Assembly: GCA_965214235.1 (NCBI GenBank)
Contig: CBDCBH010000003.1
Span: 620,001 to 684,000 of the forward strand
Direction: 5' to 3'
DNA length: 64,000 nt
From: Ilyomonas sp965214235
GTDB lineage: Bacteria > Bacteroidota > Bacteroidia > Chitinophagales > Chitinophagaceae
A program made the position numbers and the translations under genes. Of the stretch, positions 27,864 to 36,915 are shown in pieces; positions within the stretch are counted from its first letter, which is position 1, and the number at the start of each line of letters is the position of its first letter. The notes beneath the pieces are model-generated. The model saw only the letters and a list, made by a program, of their open reading frames with translations. It was not told the DNA's origin and ran no database searches.

Positions 27864-28781
27864 TTAGTTAAAAGATCGCCGGAATTCTAACGGCGAAACT
27901 TTAGTCTTTGTTTTGAAGAACTTATTAAAGGATTGCGGATATTCAAAACCCAGTTCATAAGCAATTTCACTTACTGATAAATCAGTAGTCGATAATTTTT
28001 CTTTTGCCTTTTCTATTAGTCTGCTGTGTATGTGTTGCTGCGCATTTTGTCCGGTCAGAGAACGCAACATATCGCTTAAATAACTGGGAGAATAGTTTAC
28101 ATGCTCTGCAAGATAATGAACGGTTGGTATTCCTCCGCGCAAGGATGTTTCGTTGTTGAAATATTCGTCTAAAATCTCCTCACACTTTTGTAACAAATCA
28201 TTGCTTGCCGCTTTGCGCGTAATGAATTGACGCTTATAAAAACGATTGGCATAATTCAGCAACAACTCAATTTGCGAAATGATGACATCCTGGCTAAAAT
28301 CGTCTATCCGGCTTTTTAATTCCTTTTCAATGATTTTAAAAATAGAAAGGATGGTTTCTTTTTCATCGTCCGATAAATGCAAAGCTTCATTGACAGCATA
28401 AGAAAAAAAGCCATACTGTTTGATCTTTTTTGCCAATGGATAATTATAAAAAAAATCCGGGTGAATTAGCAATGCAAATAGCAAACATTCGCCGGTATCG
28501 TTGTTGCCGCCAATTAATTGGTTGGGCGAAGCGAATAGAAGGCCGCCTTCATCAAAATCATAATAACCTTGTCCATATTTTATTTTCCCGCCAAGTTTTG
28601 TTTTATACGATATTTTATAAAAATTCAAAACATGCAAACCGGCTGGCCTATTAACTTCAACCTCATTATTTGAATTATCTATCAGGCTTATTAGGGGATG
28701 CAAAGGTTTAGGTAAACCAAAAGCCCGATGTATATCGGACAAAGAATCAAATTTATGATGGATAGTTTCTTTATTTTTCAT
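27864..28781 (-). CDS. AraC-family transcriptional regulator
   Basis: 305 residues: an N-terminal cupin-like sensing half and a C-terminal double helix-turn-helix from about residue 205 (NYSPSYLSDMLRSLTGQNAQ, then LSVSEIAYELGFEYPQSFNK). The tail FFKTKTKVSPLEFRRSF is typical AraC. It sits 112 bp downstream of the SDR gene on the same strand; AraC-SDR pairs of this kind are common, and the regulator often controls its partner. Confidence 0.9.
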   Translation of the reverse strand: MKNKETIHHKFDSLSDIHRAFGLPKPLHPLISLIDNSNNEVEVNRPAGLHVLNFYKISYKTKLGGKIKYGQGYYDFDEGGLLFASPNQLIGGNNDTGECLLFALLIHPDFFYNYPLAKKIKQYGFFSYAVNEALHLSDDEKETILSIFKIIEKELKSRIDDFSQDVIISQIELLLNYANRFYKRQFITRKAASNDLLQKCEEILDEYFNNETSLRGGIPTVHYLAEHVNYSPSYLSDMLRSLTGQNAQQHIHSRLIEKAKEKLSTTDLSVSEIAYELGFEYPQSFNKFFKTKTKVSPLEFRRSFN

Positions 28782-28893
28782 TTTGAATTTTTATACAATG
28801 ACAACCAATCATGTTTTTCATAATCGGTTATCATTGGCAAGGTAATACTCTCTTTTTGCTTCTGTTGTCCGGTTATTTATTTCACCTAAAAAA

Positions 28894-29769
28894 TTAATTG
28901 CCTTGCGCTGAATTTGAAACAGATTCCCATGCTTCCCAAGTTGCCAGCCGCTCAGCGTAAGTAGCCCGTATCCAGGGCAAATTGTGGCTGCCGAGAAAAA
29001 AGCGCAGTGGTGGATTTTCTGTATCCACAACTTTAAAAATCGCTTCCGGTGTTGCATTCGGATCGCCTCTTTCCCCCTTTGTTAGCCTCTCAAAAAATTG
29101 CGTTTTCATATCTGTATAAATGTCCATGCCGGCTGCAAATTTCAAAGATTCCTGGCTCCCGAACTCGGTTGCGTAGGCACCAGGTTCTATAATCGTTACT
29201 TTGATCCCAAAAGGCTTAATTTCTGCTGCCAGGCTTTCGTGAATTGCCTCGAATGCCCATTTTGAGGAACAATAATAGCCGATGATTGGCATTGTAACAT
29301 GACCAAGGCCACTTGATACGCCCAGTATATGTCCGCCACCTTGTTTTCTCATCAACGGCAAAACCGCCTGGATGATAGAAAGTGTACCGAAAATATTGGT
29401 TTCATACAGCGCCCTTACATCGTCCGCACTGGCTTCCTCAATCGTTCCAACAAGTGAATAGCCGGCGTTGTTGAGAACAATATCGAGCCTTCCAAAATGT
29501 GCGTGCGCCTGCGCTACGGCTGTCTTCACCTGGTCGGGTTTAGTTACATCAAGCTCCAATGTAAGAACATTTGCGCCATACTTTTCTGTAAGATGAGCAA
29601 TGCTTGATAATTTACGTGCTGTAGCGGCTACTTTGTCGCCACGTTTCAGCGCGGCATCAGCCCAAACACTTCCAAAACCCCGGGAAGCTCCCGTAATGAA
29701 CCATACTTTATTAGATGTTGAAGGAGTTGCCATAAGGTCAACACTTGAAGTTTCATTTTGATCTGTCAT
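28894..29769 (-). CDS. Short-chain dehydrogenase/reductase
   Basis: 291 residues. Nucleotide-binding motif GASRGFGS at about residues 27-34, NNAG in the middle strand, and the catalytic YxxxK as YCSSK. Classical SDR length, with a C-terminal extension of the type found in oxidoreductases of unknown substrate. Substrate not predictable. Likely controlled by the AraC gene just downstream; a 16-bp palindrome lies upstream of its start. Confidence 0.88.
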   Translation of the reverse strand: MTDQNETSSVDLMATPSTSNKVWFITGASRGFGSVWADAALKRGDKVAATARKLSSIAHLTEKYGANVLTLELDVTKPDQVKTAVAQAHAHFGRLDIVLNNAGYSLVGTIEEASADDVRALYETNIFGTLSIIQAVLPLMRKQGGGHILGVSSGLGHVTMPIIGYYCSSKWAFEAIHESLAAEIKPFGIKVTIIEPGAYATEFGSQESLKFAAGMDIYTDMKTQFFERLTKGERGDPNATPEAIFKVVDTENPPLRFFLGSHNLPWIRATYAERLATWEAWESVSNSAQGN

Positions 29770-30330
29770 GATTTTTTATTTTAAATTAGCAATACAACAA
29801 AGGTCAACAGATGCAATGTGTTGCATGTATCCTAATTGCGGTATTTGGTAGCCAGAATGAGGAAGTAAGTAGAAGGTTGCTCGTTAGTTCGGGTTTTCGA
29901 ACCATTTTGGCTAACTCATAATTATATGATATTACACGCATTTATTTTAAAAAATAACATTGATAATTAACCGGTTAATCTTGTTTTTTGTATTGCAGTT
30001 GTATCAATACAATATATTATTCTAATTACCGAACCTTAAGATCACTTTACAAATACCACTACTTGTGAAGAAAAATCCTTTGTTTGCGAAAGCGAGGGCA
30101 TTGAATGCAAAAGTGTTTTCTTTTGCGGGTTCCAAAATTGTTTCACAATGCGGACGATACTGTGGCATTCGTTACTTTCCTTTGTAACGTATCGTTTTTA
30201 ACACAATCTGCCGGGTTTAAAAGCCTTACAGGTTACACAAATTAACCTTTTGCCAAATGTTTACCAACCTATCTTTAAAACAATGAATCGTTTTTCAGTA
30301 AACTTGCACCCTTTACAATAAAAGCCATCC
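29770..30330. other. Intergenic region between SDR and lgt
   Basis: 561 bp without a gene. It holds an operator-like palindrome (29811-29826), a copy of the dispersed CTGCC/CAGGTTAC repeat (30206-30236), and an imperfect stem formed by ACGATAC (30154-30160) and GTATCGT (30189-30195) with an inner GTTAC/GTAAC pair followed by a T-run. The last could mark a small RNA end, but nothing else supports that. Confidence 0.5.
29811..29826. promoter_or_regulatory. Operator-like palindrome upstream of the SDR gene
   Basis: ATGCAATGTGTTGCAT: 6-bp arms ATGCAA and TTGCAT around 4 bp, 42 bp upstream of the SDR start. Plausible regulator site; the nearby AraC-type protein is a candidate binder, although AraC sites are usually direct repeats. 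Confidence 0.35.
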
Positions 30331-31635
30331 ATGTATCCTAACTTATACTATTTTTTTAAAGATGTTTTCAACATCAGCCTTCCATTTTTAAAGGTTATCA
30401 ACACATTTGGTTTTATGGTAGCCATCTCTTTCTTAGGCTGCGCATGGCTGTTGATACAAGAGTTGAAACGCAAGCAGGCAAAGGGCTTGCTCACTTATAC
30501 CGAAACAAAAACAATAGTTGGTCAACCGGCTACACCGGGAGAATTGATTAGCAATTTTGTGGTTGGTTTTTTATTCGGTTTTAAATTACTGGGTTTGTTT
30601 TTTATAGCAAGCGCGCATAACGATCCGCAAGGTTTTTTGTTTTCTACACAGGGCAGTTTAGTGGGTGGCATTGCGCTGGGTGGCTTGCTTACTTTTTTGC
30701 GCTGGCAAAGTAAAAACAAACTAAAGTTAGCCAAGCCAGAAGAACGCATTTATAAAATTTGGCCCAGCGACCGCGTTGGCGATTTGGTAATGATTGCTTT
30801 TGTTGCAGGCTTCGCTGGAGCTAAACTTTTTGATAACTTAGAAAATTGGGATCGTTTTATTCAAGACCCGATTGGTAATTTATTCTCGCGCAGCGGGCTA
30901 ACCTTTTACGGCGGCTTAATTGTAGCTGCTATCGCCATTTATTTTTATGCGAGAAAATATCACTTTTCTTACGTTCATCTTTGCGATGCCATTGCACCGG
31001 GATTAATGTTTGCTTATGGCTGGGGGCGCATGGGCTGCCAGGTTGCCGGCGATGGCGATTGGGGCATTGTAAACAGCGCTTACTTATCCAATAATAAGGG
31101 CAAAGTTCTGTTAGCTACGCCGGATGAATTTAATTTTCAACTGGGTCATTATGAAAGCCTTTATACCGATCATATTTCTTCAACCGGAGCCATACAACAC
31201 GCGTCGGTAAAGGCTTTCGGCGGTTTACCCGATTGGTTGTTTGCTTATACCTATCCGCACAACGTAAACCATGAAGGCATTCCGCTTGCGCACTGTGGCT
31301 GGGACGACTTTTGTAATTATCTGCCTCTTCCTGTTTTTCCAACCCCCGTTTATGAAATTGTTATGGGCTTGCTGCTATGTTTGTTTTTATGGCGTATTCG
31401 TACTAAAATAAATGTTGCAGGAAGGCTGTTTGCCATCTATTTATTTGTAAATGGCGTGGAGCGTTTTTTTATCGAAAAAATAAGAGTGAACACTCGTTAC
31501 AGCATTTTCGGCTTTCATCCCACACAGGCAGAAATTATTTCTTTTTTATTGATGATCAGCGGCATTGTTTTATACTGGTATGCGCCTCGTTTAAAAGAAA
31601 ATAAAATTAGGAATTCGCAGGCAGTAAGGGTTTGA
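30331..31635 (+). CDS. lgt: Prolipoprotein diacylglyceryl transferase
   Basis: Integral membrane enzyme that attaches diacylglycerol to the lipobox cysteine of prolipoproteins. About eight helices; the Lgt signature appears as GRMGCQVAGDGDWG, the Bacteroidota form of the usual GRxGNFxNxE motif. Other conserved pieces are FPTPVYEI and NGVERFFIEKIRVN. At 434 residues it is longer than proteobacterial Lgt because of extra loop sequence around residues 255-335. Starts at the ATG at 30331. Confidence 0.93.
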   Translation: MYPNLYYFFKDVFNISLPFLKVINTFGFMVAISFLGCAWLLIQELKRKQAKGLLTYTETKTIVGQPATPGELISNFVVGFLFGFKLLGLFFIASAHNDPQGFLFSTQGSLVGGIALGGLLTFLRWQSKNKLKLAKPEERIYKIWPSDRVGDLVMIAFVAGFAGAKLFDNLENWDRFIQDPIGNLFSRSGLTFYGGLIVAAIAIYFYARKYHFSYVHLCDAIAPGLMFAYGWGRMGCQVAGDGDWGIVNSAYLSNNKGKVLLATPDEFNFQLGHYESLYTDHISSTGAIQHASVKAFGGLPDWLFAYTYPHNVNHEGIPLAHCGWDDFCNYLPLPVFPTPVYEIVMGLLLCLFLWRIRTKINVAGRLFAIYLFVNGVERFFIEKIRVNTRYSIFGFHPTQAEIISFLLMISGIVLYWYAPRLKENKIRNSQAVRV

Positions 31636-31740
31636 TTTTTAAATGAAAATTTGGCTTTCGTATCCTTAACAAAATGCGAACAAACAAGCGCAGGCAAAAC
31701 ACTAAAAAATAATTACTTTGCAAAGAAGAGAAAACGAATT

Positions 31741-32175
31741 ATGCTTTCTAAAAAAACACAATATGCTTTTAAAGCCCTGATGTATCTCGCGCAAAAAAAT
31801 AACGATGAGCCGGTGCTGATTGCAGAGATTTCGCAGCAACGAAATATTCCTTTAAAGTTTTTAGAAAACATTTTATTAGAGCTTAAGAAAGACGGTATTT
31901 TAGAAAGTAAAAAGGGCAAGGGCGGCGGTTATCATTTGGCAAAACAACCCGAAAAAATTTTTCTTGCTGATGTGCTTCGTTTGATTGATGGACCGATTGC
32001 TTTGCTGCCTTGTGTGTCTCTTCATTTTTACAAACAATGTGGTGAGTGTGATGAACAAAACTGCGGCTTGCATCGCATTATGATTGAAGTACGTGATGCC
32101 AACTTAGCCATCCTTGAAAACAAAACCGTTGCCGATATTTCGTTTGCTCCTTTACCTCAAATGCAGGCGCAGTAA
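31741..32175 (+). CDS. Rrf2-family transcriptional regulator
   Basis: 144 residues. Winged helix at the N-terminus (LSKKTQYAFKALMYLAQK) and the Rrf2 wing signature ESKKGKGGGYHLAK. A cysteine cluster C-x8-C-x2-C-x4-C (around VSLHFYKQCGECDEQNC) sits where IscR and NsrR bind iron-sulfur clusters, so redox or iron sensing is possible. ATG at 31741 chosen because Rrf2 proteins begin a few residues before this helix; the 30-residue extension upstream does not look like protein. Confidence 0.88.
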   Translation: MLSKKTQYAFKALMYLAQKNNDEPVLIAEISQQRNIPLKFLENILLELKKDGILESKKGKGGGYHLAKQPEKIFLADVLRLIDGPIALLPCVSLHFYKQCGECDEQNCGLHRIMIEVRDANLAILENKTVADISFAPLPQMQAQ

Positions 32176-32278
32176 GGCTTTTAGCTTTGCCTTTTTCTTT
32201 CTAAATTCATTTAAAATTGCAGTAATTAAGCAATCGCCCGCTCGCTTTCGCACACACAAACTTCCCAGGCTTCCGGCT

Positions 32279-33223
32279 TTACTTTAAATTCTCCAGCATA
32301 TCTTTTGTTAGTTTTTCTAAATCGTATTCAGGCTTCCAGTGCCAATCGTTTTGTGCAATAGCATCATCAATGCTTTGAGGCCAGCTATCGGCAATAGCTT
32401 GCCGGTAATCAGGATTATAACTGGTAGAAAATTGCGGAATTTGTTTTTGAATTTCGCTTGCAATATCGCCTGGAGAGAACGAAATGCCAGCCACATTATA
32501 CGATGTGCGAACCGATATGTTTTGCCTTGGCGCTTCCATCAATTCGAGCGTTGCGCGAATGGCATCGGGCATGTACATCATTGGCAAAAAAGTATCCTTC
32601 CGCAAATAACAATTGTAGTAGTTGTTTTCTTTTGCTTCAAAAAAAATCTCAATCGCGTAATCGGTAGTTCCGCCACCCGGCGATGATTTATAACTGATAA
32701 GCCCCGGATAGCGCAGGCTGCGCACATCAACACCATAACGATGATGAAAATAATTGCACCAAAACTCACCGGCATACTTGCTGATGCCATACACGGTAGT
32801 TGGCTCGATGATGGTTTGCTGCGGGCACATTTGCTTTGGCGATGTAGGCCCAAACACCGCAATACTGCTGGGCCAATACACTTTTTGCAGCTTTTCTTCG
32901 CGCGCAATATCAAGCACATGCAGCAAGCTTTGCATGTTTAAATTCCAGGCGAGGCTTGGGTTTTTTTCGCCCGTGGCGGATAGGATGGCAGCCAGTAAAT
33001 AAATCTGCGTAATGTTTTGCCGTATCACTTGAACATGCAGCATTTCTTTGTTCATTACATCAAGCGAAACATAAGGCCCGCTATCTTTTAACAACGGATT
33101 TTGCTCACGTAAATCTGAAGCTATTACGTTAGCATCACCATATAATTTTCGTAACGCTAAGGTTAGCTCCACTCCTATCTGTCCTGATGCTCCAATCACT
33201 AAAATCTTTTCTTTGGCAGGCAT
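32279..33223 (-). CDS. NAD-dependent L-threonine 3-dehydrogenase, SDR type
   Basis: 314 residues, extended-SDR fold. Rossmann motif GASGQIG near residue 13, catalytic YxxxK as YGISK, and YPGLISYKSSPGGGTTDYA in pieces, which marks the short-chain L-threonine dehydrogenases. It would oxidise threonine to 2-amino-3-ketobutyrate; the partner ligase (kbl) is not in the window. An NAD-dependent epimerase of other specificity is the main alternative. ATG at 33223 preferred over TTG at 33232. Confidence 0.85.
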   Translation of the reverse strand: MPAKEKILVIGASGQIGVELTLALRKLYGDANVIASDLREQNPLLKDSGPYVSLDVMNKEMLHVQVIRQNITQIYLLAAILSATGEKNPSLAWNLNMQSLLHVLDIAREEKLQKVYWPSSIAVFGPTSPKQMCPQQTIIEPTTVYGISKYAGEFWCNYFHHRYGVDVRSLRYPGLISYKSSPGGGTTDYAIEIFFEAKENNYYNCYLRKDTFLPMMYMPDAIRATLELMEAPRQNISVRTSYNVAGISFSPGDIASEIQKQIPQFSTSYNPDYRQAIADSWPQSIDDAIAQNDWHWKPEYDLEKLTKDMLENLK

Positions 33224-33431
33224 AGCAAACAATACAATTGGTTAAATGAATAATGCAAAAAAAGACAATAAAACTTATCAGCAGCTTTTTTAATACGCAA
33301 AAATGCAAATACAATTATTTTTTATGGCGATGTAAATGATTTATAAATACGGGGAAAATACCGTTTTGTATTAAAAAGAAATCGACTAATGTTGTTGTAT
33401 CATTATTTCTTCATTATTAAAATAATAAAAT

Positions 33432-33683
33432 ATGCCTATTGAATTTTTTTTACCCGACAGGTTAATGCAGCAACTTATTACTCATTACAATGAAACAAAA
33501 GACAATAAAAACAAAGGGTTGCTATTTACAGTTGATTTTGAGCAGGATGCCATTACCCACATTTATGGTGCAAAAGGCACTGTTGAAGTTGCTGCCGGTG
33601 ATGCAAATAATGCAAAAGGTTTAATGCCAAATGTAAGCGCAACAGTTCAGGTTTTATGTCCGCATCCACCACCGTGCGGCTAA
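33432..33683 (+). CDS. Small conserved-looking hypothetical protein
   Basis: 83 residues, soluble, starting MPIEFFLPDRLMQQLITHYNE, with a beta-rich middle (GLLFTVDFEQDAITHIYG) and a Cys/Pro-rich end (VLCPHPPPCG). No family recognised. An AT-rich leader precedes a good ATG, and composition is protein-like. It stands alone between a divergent dehydrogenase and a signalling trio. Confidence 0.5.
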   Translation: MPIEFFLPDRLMQQLITHYNETKDNKNKGLLFTVDFEQDAITHIYGAKGTVEVAAGDANNAKGLMPNVSATVQVLCPHPPPCG

Positions 33684-33769
33684 GGTTTTCTTTTACTTCA
33701 AAAAAGTAAACCTTTATTTTTTATATCCTGAATCCATTTTAGTTTGCCTTTGTAATTAACAAATTGTGC

Positions 33770-34417
33770 ATGGGATATGTTTTTGTATTCCTTGATAGTG
33801 CTTCGCCTTTAATTCCGTTGTTGTGGTTACTGCAATATCGAAGCAAAGCATTATTTAAAAGCCTTCTTCTTTTGTTTTTGTATTTACTGGCTCAGTTTGT
33901 ATTTAACACGCTGGCAGATGTTTTATCCTACTATCCGCAGCCCAATTATTTTGTTTATCACCTTAATCTTCTGTATTCTTTTTTTGCCTTGCTTCTTTTT
34001 TTCCATCATTCCGGCAAACACGTTTTCTTTACAACAACCTATTTTATTATTGGTGCTGTGCTGGTTGTTTTTTTTTGCATCAACAGTTTGTTTTTTGAAA
34101 CAATAGGTACCTTCAACAGCATCTCGTATTGTTTATGCAGTTTTTTTGTGCTGATGGTTTGCCTTCGGTTTTTTTGGATGAAAGTAACCACCAACGATGC
34201 TTCGGATATTTTAAAACAGCCTTACTTTTGGTTCATTTCGGGGCTTTTTATTTACTATTGCAGTTGTTTTATTGTGTTTTTTTATTACAAGGTTTTTATT
34301 GCATCTAATAACCAACTGGCTTATATTGTTTGGCGCTTTCAAAGCGTGATGCACTTACTTATGTGTTTGTTTCTTACAAAAGGCATTCAACAAAAACGGT
34401 TATGTCTAACGAAATAA
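33770..34417 (+). CDS. Seven-helix membrane protein, probable sensor partner
   Basis: 215 residues, almost wholly hydrophobic with about seven predicted helices and short loops rich in Phe and Tyr. No enzymatic motif seen. Its end overlaps the start of the histidine kinase gene by 16 bp, so the two are translationally coupled and may act together, with this protein sensing a membrane or external signal. ATG at 33770 preferred over TTG at 33764. Confidence 0.65.
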   Translation: MGYVFVFLDSASPLIPLLWLLQYRSKALFKSLLLLFLYLLAQFVFNTLADVLSYYPQPNYFVYHLNLLYSFFALLLFFHHSGKHVFFTTTYFIIGAVLVVFFCINSLFFETIGTFNSISYCLCSFFVLMVCLRFFWMKVTTNDASDILKQPYFWFISGLFIYYCSCFIVFFYYKVFIASNNQLAYIVWRFQSVMHLLMCLFLTKGIQQKRLCLTK

Positions 34418-35190
34418 TGCTGGTGATAGTTGTAGCGCTTGTATTTCTTTCGCTATCGGTTTTCATCACGTTGTTTGTTATTATCTATCAAAGACGTCAA
34501 ATAAAATTCACCAAAAGCACAGAAAATTTAAAAACGGCTTTTAACCAGCAATTGCTGCAAACACAGCTTGAAGTTCAGGAGCACGCATTTAACCAAATTA
34601 GTGGTGAGTTGCACGATAACATAGGGCAGTTATTAAGCAGTACTAAAATGCTGTTAGGCATTGTGGAAAGAGGAATGCAACAGCAGCAATGGCAACATGT
34701 ACCCAATGCACTTGTTACCGCCGACCAAACTTTAAGCAAAGCAATACAGGACTTGCGTTCTCTGTCACGGGCGTTAAATAAAGACTGGCTTCGAAGTTTT
34801 AATTTGATAGAAAATTTAGAAGCTGAAACCAAACGCATTACTGTTGCCCGAACCATACAGGTAACGTTCAGCAGCCGGTACGCAAACTTACCGATGGAGC
34901 CTGAAGCACAGATTATTTTGTTTCGCATTGTACAGGAAGCTCTGCAAAACAGCATTAAACATGCAAAAGCCGAACACATTGCAATTGAAATAAAAAATGA
35001 AATCGCAGCTTTTGTAATTATAGTGATGGATGATGGCATTGGCTTTAACACAAATGCGGTTGAAAAAGATAGCCTTGGCTTGCGCAACATGAAGCATCGC
35101 ACGCAATTGTTAGGTGGCACTATCAACTGGGAAACTTCCGATAAAAAAGGTACAGAAATCACCATTTCCATACCTTTTAAGAATGAGTAA
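34402..35190 (+). CDS. HisKA_3-type sensor histidine kinase
   Basis: 262 residues. One N-terminal helix (IMLVIVVALVFLSLSVFITL), a coiled-coil linker, the HisKA_3 phosphoacceptor segment (ISGELHDNIGQLLSSTKMLL) and a C-terminal ATPase domain with MDDGIGF and SLGLRNMKHR. It resembles NarX/LiaS kinases in the soluble part. The extracellular sensor is missing, which fits its coupling to the upstream membrane protein. ATG at 34402 overlaps the previous gene by 16 bp. Confidence 0.9.
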   Translation: MSNEIMLVIVVALVFLSLSVFITLFVIIYQRRQIKFTKSTENLKTAFNQQLLQTQLEVQEHAFNQISGELHDNIGQLLSSTKMLLGIVERGMQQQQWQHVPNALVTADQTLSKAIQDLRSLSRALNKDWLRSFNLIENLEAETKRITVARTIQVTFSSRYANLPMEPEAQIILFRIVQEALQNSIKHAKAEHIAIEIKNEIAAFVIIVMDDGIGFNTNAVEKDSLGLRNMKHRTQLLGGTINWETSDKKGTEITISIPFKNE

Positions 35191-35316
35191 GGAATACTTT
35201 TGTTGAAAAAAATGAGTAAAAGAAAACGTAGTTATTTTTAATCGGAATTTAATCGGGTTAGGATATAAAATACAATGGCTGGCATAGTTTTTAGCAATAT
35301 GCATAAAAAAACGGAA

Positions 35317-35670
35317 ATGAAAAAAGTGTTTGTTGCAGATGATGATTTTGGTTACTTGTACCAATTGAATAAATTGTTTACGAGGAAGGGATTTTATGTA
35401 AGAACGTTTTCACATTCGCAATCGTTGTTTGATGCGCTGGAAGAATCGTTACCCGATTTGGTAATGCTTGATATGAATTTAAATGGCGAAAACGGTAAAG
35501 AAATTTGCAAAGAAATTAAAAGCCGTTATAATAATTCTGTTTCAGTTATTCTTTCTTCAGATAACCAGTCTTCCTTAAAAAATACAGACTTTTTTGCTGA
35601 TGGTATATTTTATAAGCCTTTTGAAATTAAGCAAATTGATCATTTGATAGACACTTGTTTGTCGCAATAA
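35317..35670 (+). CDS. Stand-alone response regulator receiver
   Basis: 118 residues, receiver domain only: acidic pocket ADDD near the N-terminus, phosphoacceptor Asp in MLDMNLNGENG, switch Ser in LSSDN and Lys in YKPFE. No DNA-binding or enzymatic output domain. HisKA_3 kinases normally pair with NarL-type regulators, so this one may relay phosphate or bind a target protein. It lies 126 bp after the kinase. The ATG at 35317 gives the usual start; an in-frame one at 35275 adds 14 residues. Confidence 0.85.
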   Translation: MKKVFVADDDFGYLYQLNKLFTRKGFYVRTFSHSQSLFDALEESLPDLVMLDMNLNGENGKEICKEIKSRYNNSVSVILSSDNQSSLKNTDFFADGIFYKPFEIKQIDHLIDTCLSQ

Positions 35671-35727
35671 TTAAAAAATATTATTTTGTTTGACGTTCTG
35701 CATCTAATAAAACCCATCTTTATAAAC

Positions 35728-36774
35728 TCACCATTTAAGCAGGGCACTTGCCCAGGTAAAGCCACTGCCAAAAGCGGCTAAGCAAACCAAATCACCCTCA
35801 TTAATTTTGCCTTCCTGCCAGGCTTCGCACATAGCAATGGGAATAGAAGCCGCCGTTGTATTGCCGTACTTTTGAATGTTGTTAAACACTTGATCGTCCC
35901 GCAAGTTTAGCTTTTGCTGAACGTATTGCGAGATGCGTAAATTAGCCTGGTGCGGAATAAGCATTTTTATATCCGAAGTTGAATAATTATTCGCTTGAAG
36001 GGCTTCCATAATCACTTCAGGAAACTTAACAATCGCTTTTTTAAATACGGCTTGTCCATCCATAAAAGCAAAGTGTTGCCCTTTATCAATCATAGCGTGA
36101 CTCATAAAACTTCCGCCGATTTCTGCCGCATCATAATCGGCTGAACCGGGCGTCCAATGGTTAGAATGAGTGCCGGGGTTGCGCATGGAAAGTATTTCTG
36201 CTTCGCTGCCATCACTGTGCAAATGCGTGCTGATAATACCTTTGTTTTCATCTTCAGTTGGTTGCAAAACAACAGCACCGGCGCCATCGCCAAAAATAAC
36301 CGAAACATGCCGGCTGCGCGTATTCATATCCAATGCAAACGAATGTTTTTCGCTGCCAATCACCAATATATTTTTATACATGCTACTGCGTATAAACTGG
36401 TCGGCAACACTCAATGCATAAATAAAACCGCTGCATTGGTTGCGCACGTCCAACGCCCCTATTTCTTTCATTTTCATTTCGCGCTGCACCAGCACCCCGC
36501 AACCCGGGAAGTAGTAATCAGGCGATAGTGTGGCAAACACAATAAAGTCTATATCCTGTGCTGTTATGCCTGCTCGCTCAATGGCAATTTTCGCCGCTTC
36601 AATGCCCATAGTAGCTGTGGTTTCGTTGTAACGGTTGGCAAAGCGGCGTTCTTTAATACCTGTACGTTCCTGTATCCATTCATCGCTGGTATCCATGAAC
36701 TTTGTAAGGTCATTATTGGTATAAATATGTTGGGGAACATACATCCCGATTCCTGCAATTCTGCTCCGTGGCAT
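35728..36774 (-). CDS. fabH: 3-oxoacyl-ACP synthase III (FabH-like)
   Basis: 348-residue thiolase-fold condensing enzyme. Active-site Cys114 in RNQCSGF, His in IPHQANLRIS and Asn in YGNTTAASIP complete the catalytic triad. FabH starts fatty acid synthesis from acetyl-CoA and malonyl-ACP. Bacteroidota often carry two FabH versions, and the one with a SHAM insert of this size is somewhat longer than E. coli FabH. ATG at 36774 preferred over TTG at 36786. Confidence 0.92.
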   Translation of the reverse strand: MPRSRIAGIGMYVPQHIYTNNDLTKFMDTSDEWIQERTGIKERRFANRYNETTATMGIEAAKIAIERAGITAQDIDFIVFATLSPDYYFPGCGVLVQREMKMKEIGALDVRNQCSGFIYALSVADQFIRSSMYKNILVIGSEKHSFALDMNTRSRHVSVIFGDGAGAVVLQPTEDENKGIISTHLHSDGSEAEILSMRNPGTHSNHWTPGSADYDAAEIGGSFMSHAMIDKGQHFAFMDGQAVFKKAIVKFPEVIMEALQANNYSTSDIKMLIPHQANLRISQYVQQKLNLRDDQVFNNIQKYGNTTAASIPIAMCEAWQEGKINEGDLVCLAAFGSGFTWASALLKW

Positions 36775-36841
36775 AGATGTATTCAAGTTAAGTTGTAAGA
36801 AGAGAAGATTAACAAAGTATCATTTTCAATTTGATAAAAAA

Positions 36842-36872
36842 ATAAGGGCTTAACAAGTTGCTAAGCCCTTAT
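36842..36872 (-). terminator. Terminator of the RRM gene
   Basis: Arms ATAAGGGCTTA and TAAGCCCTTAT around 9 nt, 44 bp after the RRM stop. On the minus strand the stem is followed by TTTTTTATC. Confidence 0.8.
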
Positions 36873-36915
36873 GCAAGCGAAAGTAAAAATTATTAAAGGT
36901 TGATATTAATCCTGC

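Noticed and set aside
30154..30200. Stem followed by T-run, possible small RNA terminator
   Set aside because: The outer stem has a 10-nt bulge, and no promoter or conserved RNA upstream can be shown.
34575..35171. 198-codon frame on the minus strand of the HisKA_3 kinase gene
   Set aside because: Antisense to a clear kinase gene, with low-complexity Ser/Cys content.
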